NCBI RefSeq assembly: GCF_051388935.1
Contig: NZ_JBPKBI010000001.1
Coordinates: forward strand, 1,054,001 to 1,118,000
DNA: 64,000 nucleotides
Origin: Yinghuangia sp035454725
GTDB taxonomy: Bacteria; Actinomycetota; Actinomycetes; Streptomycetales; Streptomycetaceae
Reading direction: 5' to 3'
Shown: piece after piece, positions 17,273 through 26,447 of the stretch
Layout of the letters: each line of letters opens with the position of its first letter
Position numbering within the stretch: the stretch's first letter is position 1
Made by a program: the position numbers and the translations under genes
Notes under the pieces: generated by a model
What the model was told of the DNA's origin: nothing
What the model saw: the letters and a program-made list of their open reading frames with translations, nothing else
Database searches by the model: none

Positions 17273-19315
17273 ATGGGGGCACGGCGGGGCAGAGAAGAGC
17301 GGAGCGCGTCCGCGCAGCCGCCGACTCGCCCTGCCCGAAATCAGGTCGGGGACCCGGGCGAAGGGACGTACGACGCCTACGAGTCGGCGCCCGACGGACC
17401 CGACACCGTCGTACTCGGCCGGGGCGGTGGGGAAGCGCGCGCGTCGTCGTTCGCACCGCGGTTCGCCTCGCGCACTCCTCCCGCTTCCGCTTCTGTCACC
17501 TCAACGGGGCCCGTGCCACCGGCCAAACGGCCCGACGACTACGCGGTGTTGGTGCCGTTCCGTCCGCGCCGGGCGTCCGATGGCGGCCTGGCCGGCGCCG
17601 ACGCGGCGTCCGACGAGGACCTGGACCGCCGCGAACTCGCCGAGCTGGAGCGCCGGTACCGCGAACGTGCGGGCCGCGACGCGACCGCCGCGAGCCGACT
17701 CGGCCTGATGCTGCTGCGGCGCGGAGAGGAAGACGAGGCGGAGGCCTGGTTGCGCCGGGCCGCCGAGGCGGGACACCGGGGCGCCGCGACGAATCTGGGG
17801 GTGCTGATGCACCGTCAGGATCGTCTTCCGGAGGCGCGGCGCTGGTGGTTCCGTGCCGCCGAGGCGGGCAGCCGGATCGCGGCGTTCTCGCTCGGCGCGC
17901 TGCTGTTGGACAGCGTGCCGCAGGCCGCCGGACAACATGACAGCGAGGACCTGAACCAGGCCCTGTACTGGCTGCGGAATGCGGCGGAGGCGGGCCACGT
18001 ACGAGCCGCGCTGGTGCTCGGGGAGTATCACGAGCAGCAGGGGCACGAGTCCGCCGAGCGGTGGTACCGGCGTGCGGCGGAGGCGGGGCATCCGGAGGCG
18101 GCGTACCGCCTCGGGTGCCTGAACCATGAACGCGGCGACGAACGCGGTGCGTCCGCTTGGTACTTGCGGGCTGCGTCGTGCGGGCACACGGCTTCCGCGG
18201 TCCGGCTCGCACGGCTGCTCCAGCAGGCAGGCGACGTCGTGGAGGCCGAGGAGTGGTACCGCCTGGCGGCCGAGGAGGGCGACCCGGGCGCGGCGCGGGC
18301 TCTGGGATTCCTCCGCCAGGACGCCGGCGACGCCGAGGCCGCCGCGCACTGGTGGCGGCACGCGGCCGAAGCCGGCGACGGCACGGCCGCGAACGCGCTC
18401 GGCGCGCTGCTGGCCGCGCAGGGACGCGACGGGGAGGCCGCGCACTGGTACGAACAGGCCGCGGCGACGGGGGAGTCCAACGGCGCCTTCAACCTGGGCC
18501 TGCTGCACACCGCCCGCGACGACGACGCGGCGGCGGAGCGCTGGTACCGCATGGCCGCGTATGCGGGCCACGCCGAAGCGGCCAACGCGCTCGCGGGGTT
18601 GCTGCTGTCCCGCGGCGACGCCGAGGAAGCCGAGGTCTGGTTCGCCCGGGCGAGCGAAGGCGGAAGCCTCGACGGGGCCTACAACCTCGGCATCCTCTAC
18701 GCGCGTCGTACCACGTCGGACGGCCAGTCGGCGGCCGAACGCTGCTGGGAACGCGCGGCCGAGGGCGGGCATCCGGACGCGGCGCTGCAACTCGGTCTGA
18801 TCCGCGAACGCCGGGGCGACGAGCAGGCGGCCGTACGCGCCTACCGCATTGCGGCGGGTGAAGGCCGCACCATCGCCGCGGTGCGCCTCGCGGGCATCCT
18901 CGCCCGGCTCGGCGACCGCGACGGTGCCGAGCACTGGTACGCGTCGGCCGCCGACGCCGGGCATGTCACCGCGATGCTGCGCTGCGGCGTGCTCCTGGCC
19001 CGCCGCGGCGCGGAGGCCGCCGCGGCCCGCCGCTTCCGCGCGGCCGCCGACGCGGGCAGCATCGCGGGCGCCTGGAACCTCGCCCTGACCCACCTGCGCC
19101 GCGGCGACTTCGACGGCGCCGAACCCTGGCTGCGCATCGCGGCCGAACACGGCCACGGCCGCGCGGCGATGCGCTTGGTGGTGCTGGCCCTCAAGGCCGG
19201 CGACGTCGCCGGAGCGGAACACTGGTGCGGACCGGTCGTCGCACACGGGCCGCCGGAACTGGCCGACCGCGCCCGGCGGTTGCTGCGGGCGCTGCGGGAG
19301 GAGATGGCTTCGTGA
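17273..19315 (+). CDS. Sel1/TPR-like repeat protein
   Basis: A 680-residue protein with a disordered first 120 residues followed by about fifteen Sel1-like repeats of roughly 36 residues (consensus GxxxAAxxLGxLLxxxGDxxxAExWYRRAAEAG). Such alpha-solenoids act as protein-protein scaffolds. There is no signal peptide, transmembrane segment or catalytic domain, so it is probably cytoplasmic. The chosen ATG 17273 lacks a good ribosome-binding site, and the true start may be further in; the region before the repeats is low-complexity. It follows the second tRNA and may be transcribed on its own. Partner proteins cannot be inferred. Confidence 0.8.
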   Translation: MGARRGREERSASAQPPTRPARNQVGDPGEGTYDAYESAPDGPDTVVLGRGGGEARASSFAPRFASRTPPASASVTSTGPVPPAKRPDDYAVLVPFRPRRASDGGLAGADAASDEDLDRRELAELERRYRERAGRDATAASRLGLMLLRRGEEDEAEAWLRRAAEAGHRGAATNLGVLMHRQDRLPEARRWWFRAAEAGSRIAAFSLGALLLDSVPQAAGQHDSEDLNQALYWLRNAAEAGHVRAALVLGEYHEQQGHESAERWYRRAAEAGHPEAAYRLGCLNHERGDERGASAWYLRAASCGHTASAVRLARLLQQAGDVVEAEEWYRLAAEEGDPGAARALGFLRQDAGDAEAAAHWWRHAAEAGDGTAANALGALLAAQGRDGEAAHWYEQAAATGESNGAFNLGLLHTARDDDAAAERWYRMAAYAGHAEAANALAGLLLSRGDAEEAEVWFARASEGGSLDGAYNLGILYARRTTSDGQSAAERCWERAAEGGHPDAALQLGLIRERRGDEQAAVRAYRIAAGEGRTIAAVRLAGILARLGDRDGAEHWYASAADAGHVTAMLRCGVLLARRGAEAAAARRFRAAADAGSIAGAWNLALTHLRRGDFDGAEPWLRIAAEHGHGRAAMRLVVLALKAGDVAGAEHWCGPVVAHGPPELADRARRLLRALREEMAS

Positions 19316-19528
19316 GCGGGGATGTGCCCGGACACGTCGCGGGTTCGCGTCCCCTCGCGCTCACCGTGCGAAGCCCGCGCGGCGGGGACCGGGTGTGTCC
19401 GGTTCCCGGCGAAGGCGTTCGCATGTTCGAAGGGATGGCGTGCGCGGTCCCCCGGGAGTGTGCGGCACTCTGATACCTGCGGGTCGCGTACGGCAAGTGC
19501 GTGACGGTGTGGGGGTGAGGAGGCGGTC

Positions 19529-20722
19529 GTGGTGCACGGTGTGGGGCAGCGGGCGTTGGCGGATGCCGCGGCGATGGCGGCCGCGGGGTACCCGCGCGCG
19601 GACATCGCCGGGCTGCTCGCCGTGCTCCGGGCAGCGGCGCTCGGTGACGCGAGGGACCACGACGCGGTCGCGGAGGTGATGACCGGGTTGCCCGCGTCGG
19701 TGCTGGTCGACCTCGACGCCCTGGCCCGACCGGCGGATCGTCTCGGTGACCTCGGGGATCTTGGCGATCTCGGCCCGCTCGCCGATCCGGGCGGCCTCAA
19801 GGAGCGGCGTGAGCTCTTGCGGCGGAGCGGACACCCGGGCGTCGCCGCGTTGTCGAGCATGGACGAGAACGGCGGGCTGCGCGAGGAGGCGCTGATCCGG
19901 CTGGCCGGCGTGCCGGGGCCGTTGGCCGCGGCGATGTTGGCGCTGCGCACGGACGACTGGGTCGAGTCGGTGCGGCACCGGGCCCGCATCGGACTCATGT
20001 GGCGGCTCGAACCGGACGAGGCCGCCGCGGTCGTGCCGATCCTCGACGCACGGCGAGGACGCGCGCGGTCCGAGGGCATCTTCGAGGTGTACCGGGACGC
20101 TTACCGGGACGCTTACCGGGCCGAACACCTCCCGACCCGTCGCCACGGCCACGCGCGCGACCTGGCGGCGTCGCCCACCCCGCAGCTCCGGCGTTTCGGG
20201 CACGAACTCGCGCGCGGGCTCGGTATCGCGGACGACTCGCTGCTGCTGCGTACCGCGCTGCGCGACCCGGACCATTCCTGCCGGGCCGCCGCCGGACACG
20301 AGTTGCTGCGCCGCGTCCGCGGCCGGCACCGCGACCGCACGGCACTTCGCCTGCTCAAGGTCGCCGACCCGCTGGTGCGCGAGCGTGCGGTCGAGGCGCT
20401 GCCGCCGTTCAGCGACCCGTTTCCGCTGGCCTCGGCACTCGCCGACCGGTCCCCGAACGTCCGTGCCGCGGCGCGGAGAAGGCTTGTCGCGGGCGGGACC
20501 GACCCGGCCGCGGCGTACCGTCGGCTCCTCGAACTCCCGCCCGCCCCGGGGATGGTCCCGGGCCTGCTCATCGGGCTGGGGGAGTGCGGCGGCGAGGAGG
20601 ATCTGGCCGAGCTGCACGACCACCTTGACACCGAACACCAGGCCCAGCGCCGCGCGGCCCGTGCGGGCGCGGTGCGGCTGACGAGGACCTGGCTGCCGGA
20701 ACAGCCCGACGGCAGGTCGTGA
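19529..20722 (+). CDS. HEAT-repeat-like protein of unknown function
   Basis: A 397-residue, Ala/Leu/Arg-rich helical protein. Repeated helix pairs with xDPxxxVRxxAxxxL (for example DPLVRERAVEALPPF and DRSPNVRAAARRRLV) are typical of HEAT/armadillo-like repeats. Two microduplications sit in frame: a GDL triplet run near residue 75 and a YRDA triplet repeat near residue 190. GTG 19529 follows GAGGAGG at 5-nt spacing. No signal peptide. It follows the Sel1-repeat gene on the same strand by 213 nt; both are solenoid proteins, but a functional link is only a guess. Confidence 0.7.
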   Translation: MVHGVGQRALADAAAMAAAGYPRADIAGLLAVLRAAALGDARDHDAVAEVMTGLPASVLVDLDALARPADRLGDLGDLGDLGPLADPGGLKERRELLRRSGHPGVAALSSMDENGGLREEALIRLAGVPGPLAAAMLALRTDDWVESVRHRARIGLMWRLEPDEAAAVVPILDARRGRARSEGIFEVYRDAYRDAYRAEHLPTRRHGHARDLAASPTPQLRRFGHELARGLGIADDSLLLRTALRDPDHSCRAAAGHELLRRVRGRHRDRTALRLLKVADPLVRERAVEALPPFSDPFPLASALADRSPNVRAAARRRLVAGGTDPAAAYRRLLELPPAPGMVPGLLIGLGECGGEEDLAELHDHLDTEHQAQRRAARAGAVRLTRTWLPEQPDGRS

Positions 20723-20779
20723 CGGTCCGCCGACCGCTGCCGTGGGGGCCGGCCGCACGGCCGTCTCCCCGGTCGTGCC

Positions 20780-21205
20780 TCAGTGTTCCTCGGGCGCGGT
20801 ACGGCAGTCGGGGCACAGGCCCCGGTAGGTGATCTCGATCGCGGAGACGGAGAAGCCGAAAGAGGCCTCCGGAGACAGCGCGGTCGCGGCGGTGTCGGTC
20901 GGGACGTCCCGGATGGTGTGGCAGCGGGTGCACACCAGGTGGTGGTGGGCGGTGCGGGCGTTGGGGTCGTAGCGCTTCGCTCGGCCGTCCGAGGTCACCT
21001 CGACGACCTCGCCGAGGTCGACGAGTTCGCCGAGGGTGTTGTAGACCGTCGCCCGGCTGATCTCGGGCAGCAGGCGGCCCGCGCGGGCGTGCACCTCGTC
21101 GGCGGTGAGGTGCACGTGCTCGCCGCCCAGGACCTCGGCCACGACGCGGCGCTGCGCGGTGAGCCGCCATCCCCGGTCGCGGAGCCGCTCCAGGAGGTCG
21201 CTCAT
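20780..21205 (-). CDS. catR: Fur-family peroxide-type repressor (CatR/PerR-like)
   Basis: A 141-residue Fur-family regulator. The winged helix includes ISRATVYNTLGEL (residues 49-61). Two CxxC pairs (Cys92/Cys95 and Cys131/Cys134) form the structural zinc site, and His87-His89 belong to the regulatory metal site. It is divergent from a catalase gene, the same arrangement as catR-catA in Streptomyces coelicolor, so I infer peroxide-sensing repression of that catalase. TAGTCT lies 7 nt before the start codon without a ribosome-binding site, suggesting a leaderless message. A palindrome in the shared promoter region is the probable operator. Confidence 0.88.
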   Translation of the reverse strand: MSDLLERLRDRGWRLTAQRRVVAEVLGGEHVHLTADEVHARAGRLLPEISRATVYNTLGELVDLGEVVEVTSDGRAKRYDPNARTAHHHLVCTRCHTIRDVPTDTAATALSPEASFGFSVSAIEITYRGLCPDCRTAPEEH

Positions 21206-21229
21206 GCACCCGAGACTACATCAGAGACA

Positions 21230-21250
21230 ACTTTGGAACTAGTCCAAAGT
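21230..21250. promoter_or_regulatory. Palindromic operator in catR-catalase promoter region
   Basis: ACTTTGGA-N5-TCCAAAGT is a perfect 8-bp inverted repeat. It lies just upstream of the catalase -35 element and overlaps the expected -35 zone of the divergent repressor gene, so one bound dimer could control both. Assignment to the Fur-family repressor is inference from position. Confidence 0.7.
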
Positions 21251-21256
21251 GAGAAC

Positions 21257-21285
21257 TGGACAAATTCTAAATCAGGAACTAGGTT
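21257..21285 (+). promoter_or_regulatory. Catalase promoter
   Basis: TGGACA (21257-21262), 17-bp spacer, TAGGTT (21280-21285), about 58 bp before the catalase ATG. The operator palindrome ends 6 bp upstream of the -35. Confidence 0.65.
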
Positions 21286-21343
21286 AGGCGCTGTTCGAAG
21301 GCCGGGGCGGCGATGTCCCGGGGGTACGAAGGGGAGAAGCACC

Positions 21344-22810
21344 ATGACCGACAGCACCTCGCGCGCCGTCCTCACCACCGAGTCGGGCGCGCCGGTCGCC
21401 GACAACCAGAACAGCGCCACGGCCGGCCCGGGCGGTCCGCTGCTGATCCAGGACCAATACCTGCTGGAGAAGCTCGCCCGGTTCAACCGCGAGCGCATTC
21501 CGGAGCGCGTGGTGCACGCCCGCGGCTCCGGTGCGTACGGCCACTTCGAGGTGACTGCCGACGTCAGCCGCTTCACCAAGGCGCACTTCCTCGGCGAACC
21601 CGGGCGCCGCACCGAGGTGTTCGCGCGCTTCTCGACGGTCGCCGGCAACCTGGGCGCGGCCGACGCGGTCCGTGACCCGCGCGGTTTCGCGCTGAAGTTC
21701 TACACCGAGCAGGGCAACTACGACCTGGTCGGCAACAACACCCCGGTGTTCTTCATCAAGGACCCGTCGAAGTTCCCGGACTTCATCCACACGCAGAAGC
21801 GCGACCCCTACACCGGCGTCCAGGAGGCCGACAACGTCTGGGACTTCTGGTCGCTGTCGCCCGAGGCCACGCACCAGGTCACGTGGTTGTTCGGCGACCG
21901 CGGGATACCGGCGTCATACCGGCACATGGACGGCTTCTCGTCGCACACGTACCAGTGGGTCAACGCCGAGGGGCGGGCCTTCTGGGTCAAGTACCACTTC
22001 AAGACCGACCAGGGCATCCGCAACCTGACCGCGGCCGAGGCCGCCGCGGTCGCGGGCGCCGACCCCGACTCGCACCAGCGCGACCTGCGCGAGGCGATCG
22101 ACGCCGGCGACTTCCCGTCGTGGACGCTCAAGGTGCAGGTCATGCCGGTGGAGGACGCGGCGACGTACCGCTTCAACCCGTTCGACCTCACCAAGGTGTG
22201 GCCGCACGCCGACTACCCGCTCATCGAGGTCGGCCGCCTGGTGCTGGACCGCAACCCGGAGGACGTCTTCGCCGAGGTCGAGCAGGCCGCGTTCAGCCCG
22301 GCGAACTTCGTGCCCGGCATCGGCCCGTCGCCCGACAAGATGCTCCAGGGGCGCCTGTTCGCCTACGCCGACGCGCACCGCTACCGCCTGGGCGTCAACC
22401 ACACGCAGCTCGCGGTCAACGCCCCGCACGCCACCGTCGCGCGCAACCACGGGCGGGACGGCGCGATGGCGGTCAACGCGGCCGGCCGGGCGAAGAACTA
22501 CGAGCCGAACAGCTTCGGCGGCCCGTACGAGACTGGCGAGCCGCTGTGGGCGCCCACACAGGTGTCCGGCCCCACCGGTACGCACGCGGCCCCGGCGCAC
22601 GCGGAGGACGACGACTTCGTGCAGGCCGGCAACCTGTACCGGCTGATGTCCGAAGAGGAGAAGGGCCGCCTGATCGACAACCTCGCGGGCGGGCTCGCGC
22701 AGGTGTCGCGCGACGACATCGTCGCGCGGGCGATCGGCAACTTCCGTGCCGCGGACGCCGATTACGGCGACCGCTTGGAGGCGGCGGTCAAGGAGCTGCG
22801 CAGCGCCTGA
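21344..22810 (+). CDS. katA: Monofunctional haem catalase
   Basis: A 488-residue small-subunit catalase that splits hydrogen peroxide into water and oxygen. The distal histidine is in RVVHARGSGAYG (His58), the catalytic Asn in GNNTPVFFIKD (Asn131), and the proximal haem ligand Tyr in RLFAYADAHRYRLG near residue 341. Length fits the clade 3 enzymes. ATG 21344 follows GGGGAG. It is transcribed away from the Fur-family repressor, with which it forms the classical peroxide-response pair. A long hairpin follows. The symbol katA/catA is used by analogy with streptomycete catalases. Confidence 0.93.
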   Translation: MTDSTSRAVLTTESGAPVADNQNSATAGPGGPLLIQDQYLLEKLARFNRERIPERVVHARGSGAYGHFEVTADVSRFTKAHFLGEPGRRTEVFARFSTVAGNLGAADAVRDPRGFALKFYTEQGNYDLVGNNTPVFFIKDPSKFPDFIHTQKRDPYTGVQEADNVWDFWSLSPEATHQVTWLFGDRGIPASYRHMDGFSSHTYQWVNAEGRAFWVKYHFKTDQGIRNLTAAEAAAVAGADPDSHQRDLREAIDAGDFPSWTLKVQVMPVEDAATYRFNPFDLTKVWPHADYPLIEVGRLVLDRNPEDVFAEVEQAAFSPANFVPGIGPSPDKMLQGRLFAYADAHRYRLGVNHTQLAVNAPHATVARNHGRDGAMAVNAAGRAKNYEPNSFGGPYETGEPLWAPTQVSGPTGTHAAPAHAEDDDFVQAGNLYRLMSEEEKGRLIDNLAGGLAQVSRDDIVARAIGNFRAADADYGDRLEAAVKELRSA

Positions 22811-22877
22811 GCCGCCCGTTCGAACCCGCCGCGTCAGGGCCCGGCCCCCCAGACCGCCCTGATGCGGCGTCAACTCC

Positions 22878-22931
22878 GGTGTCCGGCCGGGCTGATCCCA
22901 GTGCCGAGGCTGGGCGGCCCGGCCGGACACC
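22878..22931. terminator. Terminator between convergent catalase and CBS genes
   Basis: A perfect 14-bp stem (22878-22891 with 22918-22931) encloses a 26-nt loop that itself contains a 5-bp stem (CCCAG/CTGGG). It lies between convergent genes. Confidence 0.75.
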
Positions 22932-22936
22932 GTTCG

Positions 22937-23344
22937 TCATCCCACGAGTTCGGTGGCCAAGGTCCTCTCCTGTTGCCGCAACGCGCAGCGGACGATGTCG
23001 CGGACCGAGATCATCCCGACCACGTCGTCGTGCTCCAGCACGACCAGGTGGCGGAAGTTTCCGCGCGTCATCGCGGTGGCCGCCTCCGAAAGCGTCCAAT
23101 GCGGCGTGGCGAAGACGACGTTCGACGTCAGATGGTCCCCGGCGATCTCGTGGTCGGGGTCCTGGCCGGAGCCGAGGGATACGAGGATGTCGCGCTCGGT
23201 CAGAATGCCGATCCCGCTGGTGTCGGGATCGATGACGACGGCCGCGCCGATGTGCCGCGCGGCCATGAGCCGGGCGGCGGCACGGAGTGTGTGGGTCGGG
23301 CCGATGGTCAGGATGACCGTGCTCATGCCGTCGCGGACGAGCAT
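22937..23344 (-). CDS. Tandem CBS-domain protein
   Basis: A 135-residue protein made of two CBS domains, each with the typical GILTERDIL / GMISVRDIV strand-helix end. Paired CBS domains bind adenosyl nucleotides and regulate other proteins. This stand-alone form is common in actinobacteria, usually of unknown partner, and is often induced in dormancy or stress. The start at 23344 follows GGAGG with 9-nt spacing. Confidence 0.88.
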   Translation of the reverse strand: MLVRDGMSTVILTIGPTHTLRAAARLMAARHIGAAVVIDPDTSGIGILTERDILVSLGSGQDPDHEIAGDHLTSNVVFATPHWTLSEAATAMTRGNFRHLVVLEHDDVVGMISVRDIVRCALRQQERTLATELVG

Positions 23345-23625
23345 GACGCACCACCTCCGGGTGGGGGGTCGGGTCGGGCCGGGGATCGGGTTGACGTGCG
23401 TGGTGAGCCGCCTGAGCGGCGTGCGTGAGCTGCGTGCGTGGTTCTTGAGCCGGTGCTTGAGCCGGCGCTTGAGAAGGAATTCACAAATTCACAAGCCCGC
23501 TCAGGCTCATAGTCACACGGCTCCGCCGACTGGCGGAAGCTTTGTCAGGATTTACCGAGAATTTCTTGCATTCCGACGCAATGAGGGCGGCAGCCGACGC
23601 AACGCGCCCGCAACTGCCCGCACCG

Positions 23626-24414
23626 TCAACCGCGTTGGTTCAGATACCCGAGCAAGTCCTCGTGCAGCAGCCCGTTCGACGCCGCGGCATGCCCTCCGGC
23701 CGGGCCCGGCGCGCCGTCCAGCGACGTGAACCGGCCGCCGGCCTCCGTCACGATCACCGAGAGCGCGGCCAGGTCCCACAGATTCACCTCGGGCTCCGCA
23801 CAGATGTCCACGGCACCCTCGGCGACCAGCATGTACGACCAGAAGTCCCCGTACGCCCGGCTCCGCCACACCGCGCGGGTCAGGTCGAGCATGCCGTCGA
23901 GGGCGCCGCGGTCCTCCCAGCCGCCGAGGCTGGAGTACGCGAACGACGCGTTCTCGATGTCGGCGACCTTCGAGACGTGCATGCGCGAAGCCTGCGTCAG
24001 ACTGCGTCCGGTGTACGCGCCCGCGCCCTTCGAAGCCCACCAGCGACGCCCGAGCGCGGGAGCGGAGACCAGGCCGACGACGACCTCGTCACCGTCCATG
24101 AGCGCGATGAGCGTCGCCCACACGGGTACGCCGCGCACGAAGTTCTTGGTTCCGTCGATCGGGTCGATCACCCAGCGGCGCGGCCCGTGGCCCGTCGAGC
24201 CGTACTCCTCGCCCAGGACGGCGTCCCGTGGCCGCACACGGCCCAATTGCGTGCGGATCAGCTCCTCGGCGGCCTTGTCGGCATCGCTCACCGGCGTCAT
24301 GTCCGGCTTCGTCTCGATCTTCAGGTCGAGCGACTTGAACCGGTCGAGCGTGGTCGCGTCGGCGGCGTCCGCGAGGACGTGGGCGAGGCGCAGGTCGTCG
24401 TCGTAGCCGGGCAT
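23626..24414 (-). CDS. hisN: Histidinol-phosphatase, inositol-monophosphatase type
   Basis: A 262-residue magnesium-dependent phosphatase of the IMPase family. Metal-binding motifs are GEEYG (Glu69/Glu70) and DPIDGTKNF (Asp84, Asp87), plus WDLAAL near residue 215. This type performs the histidinol-phosphate step of histidine synthesis in actinobacteria (HisN). I start at ATG 24414 (MPGYDDDLRLAHVLAD), which matches family N-termini; a much longer upstream frame is non-coding in character. TAGTGT lies 7 nt before the ATG with no ribosome-binding site. Activity on other phosphates cannot be excluded from sequence. Confidence 0.85.
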   Translation of the reverse strand: MPGYDDDLRLAHVLADAADATTLDRFKSLDLKIETKPDMTPVSDADKAAEELIRTQLGRVRPRDAVLGEEYGSTGHGPRRWVIDPIDGTKNFVRGVPVWATLIALMDGDEVVVGLVSAPALGRRWWASKGAGAYTGRSLTQASRMHVSKVADIENASFAYSSLGGWEDRGALDGMLDLTRAVWRSRAYGDFWSYMLVAEGAVDICAEPEVNLWDLAALSVIVTEAGGRFTSLDGAPGPAGGHAAASNGLLHEDLLGYLNQRG

Positions 24415-24861
24415 GCCGCGAACACTAGCCGCTCGAAGGCGCGCGGTGCCACGCCTGATCGGGGGCTGGACACGGACGAATGACGAGGTCGCACGGGGAT
24501 GTGGCCGACTGGCCGGCAGGGAAGGGACCCGCGCCCGTGCGGGAACGCGGGCGACCGCGACCTGCCGGACAGCCGGCAAGGAGATGCGCCGAATACAACG
24601 ATGCGGTCCGTTCATGTGGGATTGACCCGGGATCATCCGACACTGCCGAGTCCGTCACCGGGACCGGACGGCCACGCGCCCCCGCCCGCTTGCGGGTTTC
24701 CTTTCCCGGCGTCGTGGAGGCCTCGTACGCTTCGCAGTACATGGGACGGCACGCGCCGATCGCGGGGGGAAGTCCGCGCGCTCTGCTGTGCCGTCGGGGA
24801 AACACGACTTCGGTCACGAGAAGGTCGACGGCAGGTCGACGGAAGGCTGCGGGAGCCGTAC
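24415..24861. other. Divergent intergenic region
   Basis: 447 bp between hisN and the gene at 24862. Open frames here do not show convincing codon bias and I recognise no RNA. It should hold both promoters, including TAGTGT (minus strand, 24422-24427) for hisN. Confidence 0.4.
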
Positions 24862-25497
24862 ATGGCACTTTTCGGCGTCGGGCGCGGCAGAGCGCGCGAC
24901 AAGGAGGCCGTCCCGGGACCCGAGGTGTACGCACCGCGCCGGGGCCTCGAAGGCTGGACGCTGGAGGGCACCCCGCTGGAAGCCCGCTTCGGACGCGAGG
25001 ATTTGCGGGAGCTCGCGACGCTCCTGCACGGGGTGAGCGCGGGCATGGACACCGCGTGGACGTACGACCGCGCCGCCGAGATGCTCGAACGCGCCGGCGA
25101 ACGCCCTCAGGCGCTGGCCGTGTTGGACGCCTACTTCCACCTTCCCGCGCACATACGCGAAGCCAATTCCGGCGCGACCCGCAACCTCGCCCGGCGCCGC
25201 CAGCGCCTCCGCAAACGCCTGGGCACGCCGCCTCCGCGCCACCCCGACGACCCACAGCCCGCCGCACTCCCGCCCGGCAGTGTGCCGAGGCCCCTCCGGG
25301 CCGGGCGCGAGCCGTTGGCGCTTCCCCCGGCGCCGAGCGCGCCGCCGCCGACGGTCCCGGCGCTGCCTCCCGCGCCCGACAAGCCCCCGGCGGTCAGAGC
25401 CGAGATCGCGGTCGCCGAGACGTCGACGGCCGTCGTGATCCCCCCGCGTCCGACCCGTCCGGCGCTGCCGACGGCGCCTCCGGAACCCGGTCGCTGA
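24862..25497 (+). CDS. Protein of unknown function with Pro-rich C-terminal half
   Basis: A 211-residue protein. The first 110 residues are mostly helical, including RFGREDLRELATLLHGVSAG and a TPR-like segment ERAGERPQALAVLDAYFHLP. The second half is a Pro/Ala-rich disordered tail. ATG 24862 follows GGGAG with 6-nt spacing. No membrane segment, signal or known domain. The codon use is that of the surrounding core genes, so it is likely real. Confidence 0.65.
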   Translation: MALFGVGRGRARDKEAVPGPEVYAPRRGLEGWTLEGTPLEARFGREDLRELATLLHGVSAGMDTAWTYDRAAEMLERAGERPQALAVLDAYFHLPAHIREANSGATRNLARRRQRLRKRLGTPPPRHPDDPQPAALPPGSVPRPLRAGREPLALPPAPSAPPPTVPALPPAPDKPPAVRAEIAVAETSTAVVIPPRPTRPALPTAPPEPGR

Positions 25498-25756
25498 CGG
25501 ACGGTCACCCCGGTCCGGGCGCCCGAGCCCCAAGGCCGCGCGAACCGGCCTGATCGCTCTCCGGGCCCGTCCGGACGAGGAGTTCGCATCGCGCGGACGG
25601 CTGTCGCCACGGCCGTCCGCGGCGAACGCCCCCACGGACGAGCGGCGCGAGGAAGATCCGGCGACCCGGGCGGGGTGCGACCGGAAACGGCACGCGACCT
25701 CCCCGACAGGGCGCGTGGCCCCGGACGTGCTCGGGTGCGGCAGTAAGTTGGCCGAT

Positions 25757-26446
25757 ATGACCGATCTTGTTCACCCGCCCGCGCCCGCATTCGTCTTCGA
25801 CCTCGACGGCACACTCGTCGACTCGGTCTACCAGCACGTCATTTCGTGGCAGGAGGCACTCGCCGAGGCCGGCATCAAGCTCGCGACATGGCGTATCCAC
25901 CGCAAGATCGGCATGAGCGGAGGCCTGTTCGTACGCGGCGTCCAGCGCGAGACCGGAGTCGAGCTCACAGCCGAACAGGTCGAGAACCTCCAGGACGCGC
26001 ACGGGCGCCACTACGCCGCGCGCGTACCGGACGTCCAACCGCTTCCCGGCGCACCGGAGTTGCTGCGCTACCTCACCGAAGCGGGCATCAAGTGGACGAT
26101 CGCCACCAGCGGTCGCCGCGCCGCCGCCGAGCCCATGCTCGCCAAGCTCGGCGCGCCCGCCGGCCTGCCGATGGTCACCCGCGACGAAGTCGCCCGGGCC
26201 AAGCCCGACCCCGACCTCTTCCTCGCCGGGGCCGCCAAGCTCGGCATCGACCCGCGCCACTGCGTCGTCGTCGGCGACAGCATCTGGGACCTCCTCGCCG
26301 CCCGCCGCGCCGGGGCGCTGGGGGTGGGGTTGCTCTCCGGGGGCTACGGGGAAGAGGAGTTGCAGCGCGCACAGGCCTTCCGCGTCTACGAGGAACCGGG
26401 TGATCTCCTCGCACACATCGACGAGTTGGGGGTGCGCGGCGCCTGA
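25757..26446 (+). CDS. HAD-superfamily phosphatase
   Basis: A 229-residue HAD hydrolase of the beta-phosphoglucomutase / phosphoglycolate-phosphatase branch. Motif I FDLDGTLVDS (Asp nucleophile and acid), motif II ATSGR, motif III lysine in KPDPDLFL and motif IV VVGDSIWDLLAA are all intact, with a helical cap between motifs I and II. Substrate is unknown. TAAGTT at 25744-25749 stands 7 nt before the ATG, with no ribosome-binding site. It converges with the DUF4097 gene, leaving a single base between the stop codons. Confidence 0.88.
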   Translation: MTDLVHPPAPAFVFDLDGTLVDSVYQHVISWQEALAEAGIKLATWRIHRKIGMSGGLFVRGVQRETGVELTAEQVENLQDAHGRHYAARVPDVQPLPGAPELLRYLTEAGIKWTIATSGRRAAAEPMLAKLGAPAGLPMVTRDEVARAKPDPDLFLAGAAKLGIDPRHCVVVGDSIWDLLAARRAGALGVGLLSGGYGEEELQRAQAFRVYEEPGDLLAHIDELGVRGA

Positions 26447-26447
26447 C

